From positions 1-37,331 of the forward strand of contig CAJQPP010000002.1 in the NCBI GenBank assembly GCA_905480235.1: a stretch of 37,331 nt of DNA, given 5' to 3'. The DNA comes from an uncultured Pirellulaceae bacterium (lineage in GTDB: Bacteria > Planctomycetota > Planctomycetia > Pirellulales > Pirellulaceae). Below, piece by piece: positions 16,978-26,081 of the stretch. The translations under genes were made by a program, and so were the position numbers. How positions within the stretch are numbered: the stretch's first letter is position 1; each line of letters starts with the position of its first letter. Under the pieces are notes generated by a model. The model worked only from the letters and a program-made list of their open reading frames with translations, was not told where the DNA came from and made no database searches.

Positions 16978-17012
16978 TAAAAAAAGCGACTTGCTGATTT
17001 AGCAAGTCGCTT
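16978..17012 (-). terminator. intrinsic terminator of the beta-barrel gene
   Basis: A perfect 12-bp stem, AAGCGACTTGCT / AGCAAGTCGCTT, with a 5-nt loop, is followed on the minus strand by a run of seven T. It starts 52 bp after the stop of the outer-membrane protein gene. Confidence 0.92.
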
Positions 17013-17063
17013 CATATTTTACTCAGCGACGATGACGCTGCAAACTGATCAAAATCGGCTCGA

Positions 17064-18080
17064 TTAGTAAGCTCTTCGGGAGCCAGCTCCACCGGCTCGC
17101 ACCATCAATCCAAACGAGATCCCGTGAACGAAAGTCGTATTACTTGTGTTCAACTGGGACGGTGGATCAAAAGCTTCAAACAACTGGGTCGGTGCGATAG
17201 CCACTGCATCCATCCAGAAAGCTTCGTAACCGGCGTAGCATGAAACGTTGCCGGGTGAAATATCGTAATGCAAACGGGCCGTTATTTCATAGATTCCAGC
17301 TGCCGCGTTCTTGCTATCCTCAAAAATTGTGGACTGAATCGGAATCCCACCGACCACAGTTCCCGTCGAAGTCGTCTCGGTCGAGGAGAAGTTTGACAGT
17401 AGCGATCCTTTGACACCACCAGAGAAAAAGATATCTCTTGTCAGGGGTCGGCGAATTTCCAGACCCAGCAAGATTCCAGCCATCGCATTGCGAGTGCGGT
17501 TGGCGGTGTCCAACTGAAAGGCAAAGTTGGGAATGAATGGATTCACAAATGTGGAATCGACCGACACCGTCTCATCGAAATCGACAAAGCGTGGGCCGAT
17601 GAGAAAATTGCAGCCAGGGCGAATTGCTTTTTTGCAGGTCAATTCAATACTAAACAATTGCGAATCGTAACCATAGTCAAACTGTTCGGGGTTTGAGAAC
17701 TCCGGCAAGAATTCAGGAGTGAATGCTTCAGATCTTAAATTTCCGGAACGACTTTCAAAGTTATCCCAGCCATTGAAGAAGCCCCTCACCTCCCAGCTAA
17801 AGTCGTAATTCGTTTTTCGCATGAAACGGAAATCCGCTCCAATCGACGCATTTAAGTCCACGGCATCCGCACCGGTAAAGACCGTTACGTTTGTCGGATC
17901 AACTGTGACCAAAGCCAAATCTGCAGTGTCATCATTGCTTGGCCGATCCAAGATCCGCGCCCCAACTTCGACTTCCCATTCACTTTGGACGCCATAAGTT
18001 TGGAGTGGCCATTGAGCCGTGGCCGTGCTGCAGCACAACAAGCATAAAAAAGCCGCAGTTGCCATCAATTTCGATTTCAC
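17064..18080 (-). CDS. outer-membrane beta-barrel protein
   Basis: The protein has 338 residues from GTG 18080. This start is set by GGAGG at 18088-18092, 7 nt upstream, and gives a clean signal peptide (MKSKLMATAAFLCLLCCSTATA, cleaved before Q); the open frame runs nine codons further to another GTG. The mature part alternates hydrophobic and polar residues as in transmembrane beta-strands (DFSWEVRGFFNGW, SQLFSIELTCKKA, NFLIGPRFVDFDE, AMAGILLGLEI, IYEITARLHYDI, FVHGISFGLMVRAG). Elements such as GPRFVDFDE followed by NxxxGxxLGLE resemble the Lpg1974/BBP7 group of planctomycete barrels. A pore or structural role in the outer membrane is inferred. The C-terminus is RRAY, without the terminal Phe of proteobacterial porins. 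Confidence 0.8.
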   Translation of the reverse strand: MKSKLMATAAFLCLLCCSTATAQWPLQTYGVQSEWEVEVGARILDRPSNDDTADLALVTVDPTNVTVFTGADAVDLNASIGADFRFMRKTNYDFSWEVRGFFNGWDNFESRSGNLRSEAFTPEFLPEFSNPEQFDYGYDSQLFSIELTCKKAIRPGCNFLIGPRFVDFDETVSVDSTFVNPFIPNFAFQLDTANRTRNAMAGILLGLEIRRPLTRDIFFSGGVKGSLLSNFSSTETTSTGTVVGGIPIQSTIFEDSKNAAAGIYEITARLHYDISPGNVSCYAGYEAFWMDAVAIAPTQLFEAFDPPSQLNTSNTTFVHGISFGLMVRAGGAGSRRAY

Positions 18081-18624
18081 GATGTTTCCTCCAACGGGAT
18101 CGCGCACAATACCTTTGCCTTAGTTGATCGACCCGCATTCATGGAACAATTAGTAGTAACCATAGGGGCCGAAAACTCACCACCGAACACCCCGAAACCC
18201 CAAACGCCCCAGATTAAACCTGGGCAAGCATTTGCTCCCCTTGTGGAAATCAAAGAAACCGTAGAACAGATGGGCAACCCTAATCCGCAAAATTCGATTT
18301 TGCGCAATGATTTCAGGGGCGAATCACCTTTTCGCGCTCCACAATCCAAGGCAATTCTAGAATGATCGAGCAGCGGCCATTAAATATCTGCCGGTAGAAC
18401 TGCTGGCCATTTGCAGCAATCCAGCGACTGCCAAGCCTAAATAATTATTTGCGATCTGGAAAAACCGCAGCGCGCTTCACGACAGCAGTCTAATAGCTAT
18501 CTTTCTCGACAGGGAAGAACCAAAGGCCACGGTTGTGACTTGGGATAAGAGACGTGGCCTCGGGATGACAGGATAGCATTCCGGAAGAGATTCCAATTTT
18601 GGCAACGAAATGACGATCGGCCTC
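18081..18624. other. 545-bp intergenic region
   Basis: No gene is supported here; a 74-codon frame at 18141-18365 is low-complexity and has no ribosome site. The region holds a C-rich stretch at 18183-18213 (three GGGG runs on the minus strand) that lies in the leader of the beta-barrel gene, a small stem CCCAG / CTGGG at about 18208-18224, and the inverted repeat at 18525-18559 downstream of the TM2 gene. Confidence 0.6.
18525..18559 (-). terminator. weak terminator candidate after the TM2 gene
   Basis: A perfect 7-bp repeat, GGCCACG / CGTGGCC, with a 21-nt loop lies 66 bp after the TM2 stop. The minus-strand sequence after it (TTTGGTTCTTC) is only moderately T-rich, so this is tentative. 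Confidence 0.35.
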
Positions 18625-19152
18625 CTAGCATTTAGACAGGTAACCATGATTCCGTGCTGTGATCTGCTCATTAAGCGTCAATAGGTCGTAAACGAAGCCA
18701 ATTCCGAAAAACCCTCCCGTAAAGAGATAAACCAACCCGCTAACCCAAAGCCCTTGAACAAACCGGTGAAGCCCCAACAGTCCGCCAAAAATCAGCAAAA
18801 GCCAAGCGATTGAAAAATCCACTGACCCGGGTTTGTAAAGCCGTTTGGCATCATTGTTCATGGTGGGAATGAGAAAGGCATCAATAATCCAGCCAATACC
18901 AAGGAGCCCGAAGGTGAAAAACCAAAGAATTCCAGTCAGCGGTTTACCGTAGTAAAACCGGTGTGCCCCCGTGAATCCGACGATCCATAGCAAATATCCA
19001 ACGATTACCGAGTGAGTTTTCGGCTCTGCGACCGGTTGGTATCGGGGGTAGGCGGTTTTGCCAGAAGTGAATCCACCTTGGGCGGCATAGGGAATTTTTG
19101 ATTCCAACGCATTTCCATGATTCCATGTACTCGACACTAATCCGGCCTCCAT
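18625..19152 (-). CDS. membrane protein with two TM2 domains
   Basis: The protein has 175 residues. After about 45 polar residues come two tandem TM2 units of two helices each: YLLWIVGFTGAHRFYYGKP with LTGILWFFTFGLLGIGWIID, and WLLLIFGGLLGLHRFVQGL with SGLVYLFTGGFFGIGFVYD. The conserved G-x-HRFY/F-x-G turn and the final GxxxxxD of each unit are present, the second being slightly diverged (HRFVQG). TM2 proteins normally have one unit, so this is an internal duplication. The function of bacterial TM2 proteins is unknown. The start at ATG 19152 has no clear ribosome site. The gene is divergent from the ABC ATPase, with 177 bp between starts. Confidence 0.88.
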   Translation of the reverse strand: MEAGLVSSTWNHGNALESKIPYAAQGGFTSGKTAYPRYQPVAEPKTHSVIVGYLLWIVGFTGAHRFYYGKPLTGILWFFTFGLLGIGWIIDAFLIPTMNNDAKRLYKPGSVDFSIAWLLLIFGGLLGLHRFVQGLWVSGLVYLFTGGFFGIGFVYDLLTLNEQITARNHGYLSKC

Positions 19153-19329
19153 TTGGTACTATTAAGTTCACGATATTATTCGCTCCTGGCAGGAGATTAT
19201 TGGAAAGAAACCAGATCCTGCGAGACAAAATTCACCACTGATTGCTCGCCTGCTGGAAATCACGGCGTACGGGGACTAAAACAGAACCGCGAGATGGGCA
19301 TTTCAGGCACCCACAGGGACTAAAAAGCG

Positions 19330-20070
19330 ATGATTCGGGTTGAGAACCTGACAAAAATATTTGAGACGGACACGATTGATTTCAATGCCGTGGACAACTT
19401 GACATTCCAAGTTCGCCCTGGGGAAGTCTATGGGTTGTTGGGTCCCAATGGCGCCGGCAAGACGACGACCATGAGAATGGTGTTAGGTCTCATGCAACCC
19501 ACGCGCGGTTTCGCCGAGGTCGAAGGGTTTCGCTCTTCCGAGTCACCCGATGAGGTCAAGCGTCGCATTGGCTTTGTTTCAGCCACCGCCGGTATTTACC
19601 AATGGCTGACAGTCCGCGAGATGTTGGGATTTTTCTGCGAGATGTATGGTTTACGTGGGAGTGAGGTCGATCCCCGAGTTGACCATGTGGCAGATCTTTT
19701 GGATTGCCGTCCCTTTCTCGATCAACGATGTGCCAATTTGAGTACCGGTCAACGCCAACGGGTTAATTTGGCTCGCGCCATCGTCCATGATCCGCCGACG
19801 ATGCTGCTGGATGAACCGACTTTAGGTTTGGATGTCGTATCCAGCCAAGTTGTTTTTGATTACATCCGCATGGCTCAGGACCTCAAAAAGTCAATTATTC
19901 TTTGCACCCACCGGTTGGAACAAGCGCAACGCGTTTGCAATCGATTTGGTCTGTTGCACCAAGGCGTTCTCGTCCACGAAGGCACATTGCAAGAGTTGCA
20001 AAGCCAAACAGGCCAACAAAATTTGGTCGATATGTTTTTGCATATGATCAAGCAGACTCCCGCGACCTAA
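19330..20070 (+). CDS. ABC transporter ATP-binding protein (NatA-like)
   Basis: The protein has 246 residues and supplies ATP hydrolysis to an ABC-2 exporter. All motifs are intact: Walker A GPNGAGKTT (38-46), Q/A-loop region GFVSATAGIYQWLTVREM, signature LSTGQ (137-141), Walker B LLDEPT (159-164) and the H-loop His194 (LCTHRLEQ). Sequence style matches the NatA sodium exporter group, also used for drugs and other ions, so the substrate is not decided. The permease gene follows after 19 bp in the same direction and is surely its partner. ATG 19330 is preceded by GGGACTAAAAAGCG, a moderate ribosome site. Confidence 0.94.
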   Translation: MIRVENLTKIFETDTIDFNAVDNLTFQVRPGEVYGLLGPNGAGKTTTMRMVLGLMQPTRGFAEVEGFRSSESPDEVKRRIGFVSATAGIYQWLTVREMLGFFCEMYGLRGSEVDPRVDHVADLLDCRPFLDQRCANLSTGQRQRVNLARAIVHDPPTMLLDEPTLGLDVVSSQVVFDYIRMAQDLKKSIILCTHRLEQAQRVCNRFGLLHQGVLVHEGTLQELQSQTGQQNLVDMFLHMIKQTPAT

Positions 20071-20089
20071 CACCCGAAGGAATGGAAAA

Positions 20090-22459
20090 TTGAGCGACTC
20101 ACCTTTCCCGTCCGACGAGGGTGGAACTCCTTCAAGTTTCCGACCCATTTCATTTTGGCGGCTCGCTTACAAGGAACTGCGCGAAACGCTTCGCGACCGT
20201 CGTACGTTGCTGACGCTATTTCTGATGCCGCTGATCGTTTACCCGATCCTCAGCCTTCTGCTGCAAAGTTTTTTCTTGTCCGGCCTGCCAACGGTGGCCG
20301 ACGAAGACTCCGTAGAAGAGCGATTGAGTGACGATGAGTTCGCTTATGTGTTTGAGGGAGAGCAACCGCTTAATAACGTAGCTAAGTCCCTTAATGACGC
20401 TTTTATCAATTTCAATGCAGCTCGCAATCGCCAGGAAACTGCACCTAGTAACACAGCGAACCTTTCACCAGATGAGTTAGCATTACGAGAAAATCTGTTT
20501 GCCAAGCACAGTCTCATATGGGTCGACCCCCAAAAAGAGCAAGACATGCAGGAGATGATGACCAACGGTGAGGCAGACGTTGGCATTTTAATTGACAACC
20601 TGGAGGATTCCGATGGAGAGAACAAGGGCCTCCAATTCACCTTGCTTTATTTGGATAATGACGTCAGGAGCTTGAAGGCTCTAGCTCTGATGGAAAACAT
20701 TCTCAATTACAACAACATCTCCATTTACCAAACGCTCCTGCAACGTCTTACGGGCCGTCGAGTAATTCGAGTGCCCGTAAGCATCGAAACGGAAACGATT
20801 GAACTCAAAACGAAAACCGACGCTACCACAGGCATTTCATTTGCCGCAATCATTCCTCTTATTCTGACCTTGATGACCATCACCGGGGCAGTTTATCCCG
20901 CGATCGACCTAACGGCCGGAGAGCGTGAGCGAGGCACTTTGGAAAGCATGATTGCCGCGCCGATCCCTCGCATGCGCATCTTGCAAGGAAAACTGGTCGC
21001 GATTGTCTCTGTGGCTATGCTGACGGCGATTGTCAATTTACTCGGCATGGGTATCACCCTTTGGGTTTACCGCGACGTGGCGACGGAATTTCTGGGAGAG
21101 CAACTGCTGACGATTGGGACTGCGGCCCGAGTGCTGGGCCTGTTAATCCTCTTTGCTGCGTTCTTCTCCTCAGTCCTACTTGTGATAACGAGCTTTGCCC
21201 GAAGCTTCAAAGAAGGTCAGGCTTACCTAATTCCTGTCGTCATGGTCGCTCTGGCGCCGAGCTTAATGAGCCTTAAACCAGACCTCCAGTTGACGGGGAT
21301 ATGGACCGTCACCCCGCTCGTTAACATCGTTTTACTTGCGCGAGATGTACTCAACGGTACCGCTGTTTGGCAGAACGCCATCATCACGGTGCTCTCAACC
21401 GCCGTGTACTCCTCGCTCGCCCTCACCCTGGCCGCCAAATTTTTTGGCACTGCCAGTGTCCTTTATGGACAAGACCAAGGTATTGGCACCCTATTTAAAA
21501 AACCCCTGCACAAACAAGACCAAGCCAGTGTATCGCTGGGGATGCTTTGCCTGGCCTGCCTGTACCCTGCTACTTTTTTGTGGAACGGTGTTCTAGCCAG
21601 AACAGCGGTCGCAGACGCCTCCGGCGCCGAGATAATCGACGCGGCGGCACAACAATACCTCCTACAAAAACAGCTTTGGTTAGCCTCCGCCGGTTTGGTA
21701 ATTGTTTTCCTCCTGGTACCTTGGGCCCTTGCCTCATTTCATCGGGTACGTTTTCGTTCCGGTTTTGGTATCAGCAAGACCAGCGTGGTGGCCCTGTTAG
21801 CCGGTGTATTGATGGGCATCGGATTTGGCCCGCTATTGCTGCAAGCCATATCCTGGTCAACCCAAGCACTTGATTTTGCCGGGTTATCGGATCAAGCCAC
21901 ATCGGATTTACTCGTCCAGAGAGGCGAACAATACGTAGAACGGATTAAACAAGCACCTATCTGGATGCTTCTTTTATCAATGGCGATTGTACCCGCCATT
22001 TGCGAAGAGCTTTTTTTTAGAGGCCTGCTCTTCCGATCGCTCCGAACCGAACTTTCACCTTGGCGGACTATTTTGGCCACCGCAATTTTGTTCGGTACAT
22101 TTCACCTGATTTCCGCCGGTGGTCTTACGATCAGCCGCTTTCTGCCAACAACGATTATGGGCGTGATTCTGGGGTGGGTCTGTTACCGCAGCGGTAGCGT
22201 CATACCTGGCATTTTACTGCATGCCATTCACAACGCGATAACCGTCTGCTTCGCTTACTACCGCGACGACTTGATTGAACTTGGTCAAATTACCGCAGAG
22301 CAAGAAAATGTACCAATCCCAGTGTTAGCTTTGGGTGCCATCTGTGCATTCGCGGGAATCCTGCTTTTGATATTTTTCACGAAACCGCCAACCGATCAAG
22401 ATCTGGATGAAGATGTAATTTTGGTTCGTCCTCCTGAAATAGACGGCGTTGGATCGTAG
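20090..22459 (+). CDS. ABC-2 permease fused to a CPBP-family intramembrane protease
   Basis: The protein has 789 residues from TTG 20090, with GAAGGA at 20076-20081 as ribosome site. Residues 1-490 are a NatB-like ABC-2 permease: the amphipathic entry FWRLAYKELRETLRDRRTLL, a first helix, a large extracytoplasmic loop, and a helix bundle with the ABC-2 hallmark LTAGERERGTLESMIAAPIPR. After a linker, the C-terminal 200 residues are a CPBP (Abi) domain with E639-E640-L-F-F-R644 (EExxxR), F668-G-T-F-H672 and H711 with N715, the four conserved motifs of this glutamic-type membrane protease family (Rce1 relatives). Such fusions are known from other Planctomycetes. I infer an exporter with an attached processing or scaffold activity. 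It sits between the ATPase and mnmD. Confidence 0.92.
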   Translation: MSDSPFPSDEGGTPSSFRPISFWRLAYKELRETLRDRRTLLTLFLMPLIVYPILSLLLQSFFLSGLPTVADEDSVEERLSDDEFAYVFEGEQPLNNVAKSLNDAFINFNAARNRQETAPSNTANLSPDELALRENLFAKHSLIWVDPQKEQDMQEMMTNGEADVGILIDNLEDSDGENKGLQFTLLYLDNDVRSLKALALMENILNYNNISIYQTLLQRLTGRRVIRVPVSIETETIELKTKTDATTGISFAAIIPLILTLMTITGAVYPAIDLTAGERERGTLESMIAAPIPRMRILQGKLVAIVSVAMLTAIVNLLGMGITLWVYRDVATEFLGEQLLTIGTAARVLGLLILFAAFFSSVLLVITSFARSFKEGQAYLIPVVMVALAPSLMSLKPDLQLTGIWTVTPLVNIVLLARDVLNGTAVWQNAIITVLSTAVYSSLALTLAAKFFGTASVLYGQDQGIGTLFKKPLHKQDQASVSLGMLCLACLYPATFLWNGVLARTAVADASGAEIIDAAAQQYLLQKQLWLASAGLVIVFLLVPWALASFHRVRFRSGFGISKTSVVALLAGVLMGIGFGPLLLQAISWSTQALDFAGLSDQATSDLLVQRGEQYVERIKQAPIWMLLLSMAIVPAICEELFFRGLLFRSLRTELSPWRTILATAILFGTFHLISAGGLTISRFLPTTIMGVILGWVCYRSGSVIPGILLHAIHNAITVCFAYYRDDLIELGQITAEQENVPIPVLALGAICAFAGILLLIFFTKPPTDQDLDEDVILVRPPEIDGVGS

Positions 22460-22470
22460 GCATTTGAGTC

Positions 22471-23163
22471 GTGCAAATCAAATTAACCAATGATGGCAGC
22501 CGCACTCTTTATTCTGAGGAATTTGATGCTTGCTACCATTCGGAATCCGGCGCTTGGAGCGAATCTCGTTTAGTCTACCTACAGCATAGTGGCGTAGATG
22601 CCAGTCTCGCGGCGGGTCAAAACACGAGCGTGTTGGAAATTGGGCTAGGCACGGGCATGAATTTTTTGGTGACTGCGGATCGAGCGATTCAATCCAACGC
22701 CCCTTTAACCTATACGGCGATCGACAATTTCCGCCCACCAGCAACAATAATCCGGGAATTGAGTTTACAAAGCCAACTGACAACACCCGGCATGGAATCC
22801 GCTTGGCTAGATTATTACGATCGTCCTATTCGGCATGCTCAACCGTTATCATGGATGCCTCCCGTTGTCTTCACGCCACTCGCCGGCCAAGCAGAGATTC
22901 TCGTTCAGGATTGCCAATTGCTACCCAGCCTTTCCTTTGACGCGATCTATCTCGACGCCTTTAGTCCGGCAATTAGTCCTGAGCTTTGGACAGAAAAGTT
23001 CTTTGCTGATTTGTATCGGATCCTCAAGCAGGGTGGAAAACTGACAACGTATTGCGTGAAGTCTACGATACAGAAAAAACTAAAACCACTTGGTTTTTGC
23101 GTCCAAACCCCTCCCGGCCCGGAAGGCGGAAAGCGGCAAGTTCTCCTAGCCACGAAGGACTAG
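22471..23163 (+). CDS. mnmD: tRNA mnm5s2U34 methyltransferase MnmD
   Basis: The enzyme methylates the aminomethyl group on the wobble uridine (nm5s2U34) of certain tRNAs with SAM, giving mnm5s2U. The protein has 230 residues and is the methyltransferase half of MnmC without the FAD oxidase half. Family motifs are seen: YSEEFDACYHSESGAWSES, SAM-binding EIGLGTGMNF (56-65), the catalytic D162-A-F-S-P (IYLDAFSPAISPELWT), GGKLTTYCVKSTIQKKLKPLGF, and the closing PGPEGGKRQVLLATK. The start GTG 22471 is 11 bp behind the permease stop with no strong ribosome site, suggesting transcription and perhaps reinitiation from upstream. The functional link to the exporter is unclear and may be chance. Confidence 0.92.
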   Translation: MQIKLTNDGSRTLYSEEFDACYHSESGAWSESRLVYLQHSGVDASLAAGQNTSVLEIGLGTGMNFLVTADRAIQSNAPLTYTAIDNFRPPATIIRELSLQSQLTTPGMESAWLDYYDRPIRHAQPLSWMPPVVFTPLAGQAEILVQDCQLLPSLSFDAIYLDAFSPAISPELWTEKFFADLYRILKQGGKLTTYCVKSTIQKKLKPLGFCVQTPPGPEGGKRQVLLATKD

Positions 23164-23374
23164 CGGGTATTCCTTCAATACACAAAAATTGCCCCTACCT
23201 CCGACTGTCCATGATCTAACGTGGCAGCTTAATGATCATCGACATCGAATGCTATTTTTATGCGTGGTGCGTTGTCATGGTCTTCATGGCCGAGTCGAAT
23301 CCCACCATCAGGGACTACCCGCCGATCCCAATAGATGAAACAATTCGTTCTCCCAATCACTTTTTGACGGGTCG

Positions 23375-24517
23375 ATGTTTATGTGGCGCGTGCTAACCAT
23401 ACTGGCAGTCTTTCTTCTATTCGCAGTAATCACTCAGGTACCCTCATGGGGTCAGTCACCAGGATTGGCGCCCGGACAACAGGTCGTGGTAGAAGGGATT
23501 ACTCGACAAATATCTACGATCGAATGGCTGGCCCCTTTAGCTCCGATTGCCTTATCGCCATTTTTTGGCATTACGCTTCTTTCCGGATTCGCGTGCTATG
23601 GTCCGGATTGGTTACCCGATAATGTCCTGCTAAGCCCCCAATCGCCCTTGGCAAACCCGGTTCTTTTCTGGACATTTCTTTCTTTGACGGTCCTGACTTC
23701 CGCGCCTCGATTCTCCAAAGTCAGTAAACCCATTGCGCAATTCGCCGATTTTCTGGAAACCTATTCGGCCATTATCGTTTTGGTTGGGTTAAAACTTATC
23801 ACCAACCTAGCCCCTGCGACGGATACGGAATCCTTGGTTATGGTCAACGCAGGTCTTTTATCCATCAGCTATGACGTTTTGATTGCTATTGCCATGGCGA
23901 TAAATATTATCGTCATTAACACCGTCAAGTTCTTTTTCGAATTACTGGTCTGGGTGACACCCGTCCCCGCTCTGGATGCCTGCTTTGAGGTCGCGAATAA
24001 AACGATATGTACCGGCTTGATGGCCATTTACGTTTTCAGTCCATTTACAGCCATGGTGATTAATGTTTTCATCTTTCTCGCCTGCCTGTCAGTTTTCGGT
24101 TGGGTCAGACGTCGAGAGTTATTTTTCAGAACGGTTGTCTTTGATTACGTTCTGGGGCAAATCAATCCTGGCAGAGGGCAGCATATTCCAGCGAGACTTG
24201 TCGTTTTCCCTGCCTTTAACGTAGGCTCGATAAAGCGTCGAAGTCGTTGCCACCTGATGAAAACCGAAAACGGTTTAGAACTTACTTGCCAGCGTTGGTT
24301 AAGATCTTCCTTAAAAGAAAATCTCACGGGGAAAGTCGTTGTTGAAAAAGACTTCTGGACGAACTCAATCAATCTACCCAGCGGTGAAAAGTTAACATTC
24401 ACCAATCGCTACAACAAATCGTTGTCCCAATTGGCAGCCCAGTTTGACGGCACCCTCACAGACCTAACACCTCCCCCTGGTGACTTGAATTCAGCGCGGC
24501 AAATCGAATTCCGCTAA
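23375..24517 (+). CDS. multi-pass membrane protein, unknown function
   Basis: The protein has 380 residues. It opens with a signal-like helix (MFMWRVLTILAVFLLFAVITQ) and a QVPSWGQ site, and then about five hydrophobic segments between residues 50 and 255 (for example APLAPIALSPFFGITLLSGF, ANPVLFWTFLSLTVL, SAIIVLVGLKLIT, YDVLIAIAMAINIIVIN, MAIYVFSPFTAMVINVFIFL). The C-terminal 130 residues are soluble and basic, with a beta-like pattern (RCHLMKTENGLELTCQRW). The spacing of the first helices recalls DUF4126-type proteins, but the match is too weak to name it. The frame starts with two close ATGs (23375 and 23381). It stands alone, convergent with the thioredoxin-like gene. Confidence 0.78.
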   Translation: MFMWRVLTILAVFLLFAVITQVPSWGQSPGLAPGQQVVVEGITRQISTIEWLAPLAPIALSPFFGITLLSGFACYGPDWLPDNVLLSPQSPLANPVLFWTFLSLTVLTSAPRFSKVSKPIAQFADFLETYSAIIVLVGLKLITNLAPATDTESLVMVNAGLLSISYDVLIAIAMAINIIVINTVKFFFELLVWVTPVPALDACFEVANKTICTGLMAIYVFSPFTAMVINVFIFLACLSVFGWVRRRELFFRTVVFDYVLGQINPGRGQHIPARLVVFPAFNVGSIKRRSRCHLMKTENGLELTCQRWLRSSLKENLTGKVVVEKDFWTNSINLPSGEKLTFTNRYNKSLSQLAAQFDGTLTDLTPPPGDLNSARQIEFR

Positions 24518-24557
24518 AGCACGCCTGACCGTGCCAAGGAATGTCATGAAGGGGTTT

Positions 24558-26081
24558 CTACTCTGCTAACAATTCCTTGATTTTTGCTTCGATGGCTAGC
24601 ATGTTCTTTGCATTCCCACCGATCTTTGCCATGCGAAAGTTACCTTTTTTATCGATCAAAACGAGATAGGGAATACCCGCAACAGCAAATTCCTCCGGCA
24701 TCTTGGAACCCTTTTCCAGCACCATCGTGGGAAAGAGCAGCTTGGCTTTCTCCATAAATTTCTCGATCGTTACCAACTCTTGTTCAGCAGAGACAGCACC
24801 CTCGCCCTGTTTGGGTCTGTCTTTGTCGTCATCCCAATCGAGGTTATAGCGTCCGGTCACACCGATGATTTGCAAACCTTCCGCCGAAAACGTCTCGTTC
24901 CATTCATTTATTTTAGGAAACGTCGCGACACAGGGACGAGACCACATCGCCCAAAAATCAAGCAGTACGACCTTACCTTCAAGTTTTTCGGGCGTGAGTG
25001 AATCACCGTTGACCCAGAATTCGGCTGCCAATTTGGGAGCAGGGTTCCCCAGCATACCGTTAATGGACTGTTCAGATTTCGCACGATTACGTAACGCCTC
25101 AAATTGAGCTTTGGCTTGTTGCAGGGAACGCGTTGCTTCCGGATTAGTGATTTCTAAATCAGCTAAAACTTTCTCACCTTCGTCAATCAACTGAATTGTT
25201 AACTCGGGTCTCGAACCTAGTTCCACATTGGCTTTATAAAGTAAAGTCGCCAAGTATTGAGTTGAAAACCTGGCATTCTCTGGCTCTTCGTTCATCTGCT
25301 TTTTAAGCATCGCCTGGTGACGAGCATAATAGGAATCACGCTGATCGATATCATCCGTGAAACGCATTAAGTTCGACAAAGTTCGTATGAACGCCGCTAC
25401 TGCTCGCGGGTCATCTTGGTGATCCTGATAAAGTTTCTCAAGCCGCTCATTTTCCGATTTCAAAATGGAAACAGCCGCGGATAGATCATCAGTCTGAATT
25501 AACGTGGAGGCTTTCACTCCCCGAATATCCGCCAGTTCTATGGCCACGGGAACCGACGGATTATCACCCGCCATGACCTCTACGCCTTGCAGAGATCGAT
25601 CAAGCAATTCGCTAATTTCATCCTGTTTTTTGACCTGCGGAGCCAATGCCAACATGGCGCGCACCGTACGTGAAATACGCACGTCCTTGTCCTGTGCCTG
25701 CAACCGCTTGATCTGATAATCCCAAAGTCTATTTAACGTTTTATAAGCTTCTCTGCCGTTGCGAATGCGACTAAAGCCTGTGGCTACCAAGGCAAAACTT
25801 CGTTCGATATCGCGTACCGAATATTGATCGGGATCATCCGCCATCTTCGACTGGATGAGCTCCCACGCATCTCTTGTTTCACCATTGGTCACGAGTGCGC
25901 GTATTTGCGGAGCTAGTACCAAATCGTCATCATCTTGCGTCGGTACCGCGCCTTCGTCAGCTGCCGGCGCAAGCAGGCCCGGGTCCTTTACTTTGGCTTC
26001 TTCCTGAGCCTGCAGTGGAAACGCCAGTGTCCAAGAAAAGAACAGTAAGGGAAGAAAGGCACAAGAAGAAATACGTTTCAT
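24558..26081 (-). CDS. TlpA-like periplasmic thioredoxin-fold protein with a single active-site Cys
   Basis: The protein has 507 residues: a signal peptide (MKRISSCAFLPLLFFSWTLAFPLQAQ), a helical TPR-like region (about 40-330), and a C-terminal thioredoxin fold of the TlpA/AhpC-TSA type (about 340-507, NPAPKLAAEFWVNGDSLTPEKL; VVLLDFWAMW). The expected WCxxC is W380-S381-R382-P383-C384, so the attacking N-terminal Cys is Ser, while the second Cys and the cis-Pro471 (GIPYLVLID) remain. Normal dithiol oxidation or reduction is therefore not possible at this site; the residual thiol could form mixed disulfides or bind substrate. A long insert with DKDRPKQGEGAVSAEQ occurs before helix 3. The location is the periplasm, and neighbours give no hint of the partner. 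Confidence 0.87.
   Translation of the reverse strand: MKRISSCAFLPLLFFSWTLAFPLQAQEEAKVKDPGLLAPAADEGAVPTQDDDDLVLAPQIRALVTNGETRDAWELIQSKMADDPDQYSVRDIERSFALVATGFSRIRNGREAYKTLNRLWDYQIKRLQAQDKDVRISRTVRAMLALAPQVKKQDEISELLDRSLQGVEVMAGDNPSVPVAIELADIRGVKASTLIQTDDLSAAVSILKSENERLEKLYQDHQDDPRAVAAFIRTLSNLMRFTDDIDQRDSYYARHQAMLKKQMNEEPENARFSTQYLATLLYKANVELGSRPELTIQLIDEGEKVLADLEITNPEATRSLQQAKAQFEALRNRAKSEQSINGMLGNPAPKLAAEFWVNGDSLTPEKLEGKVVLLDFWAMWSRPCVATFPKINEWNETFSAEGLQIIGVTGRYNLDWDDDKDRPKQGEGAVSAEQELVTIEKFMEKAKLLFPTMVLEKGSKMPEEFAVAGIPYLVLIDKKGNFRMAKIGGNAKNMLAIEAKIKELLAE

Noticed and set aside
18141..18365. 74-codon plus-strand frame upstream of the beta-barrel gene
   Set aside because: Pro-rich low complexity from a C-rich DNA stretch, no ribosome site, no homologue that I know.
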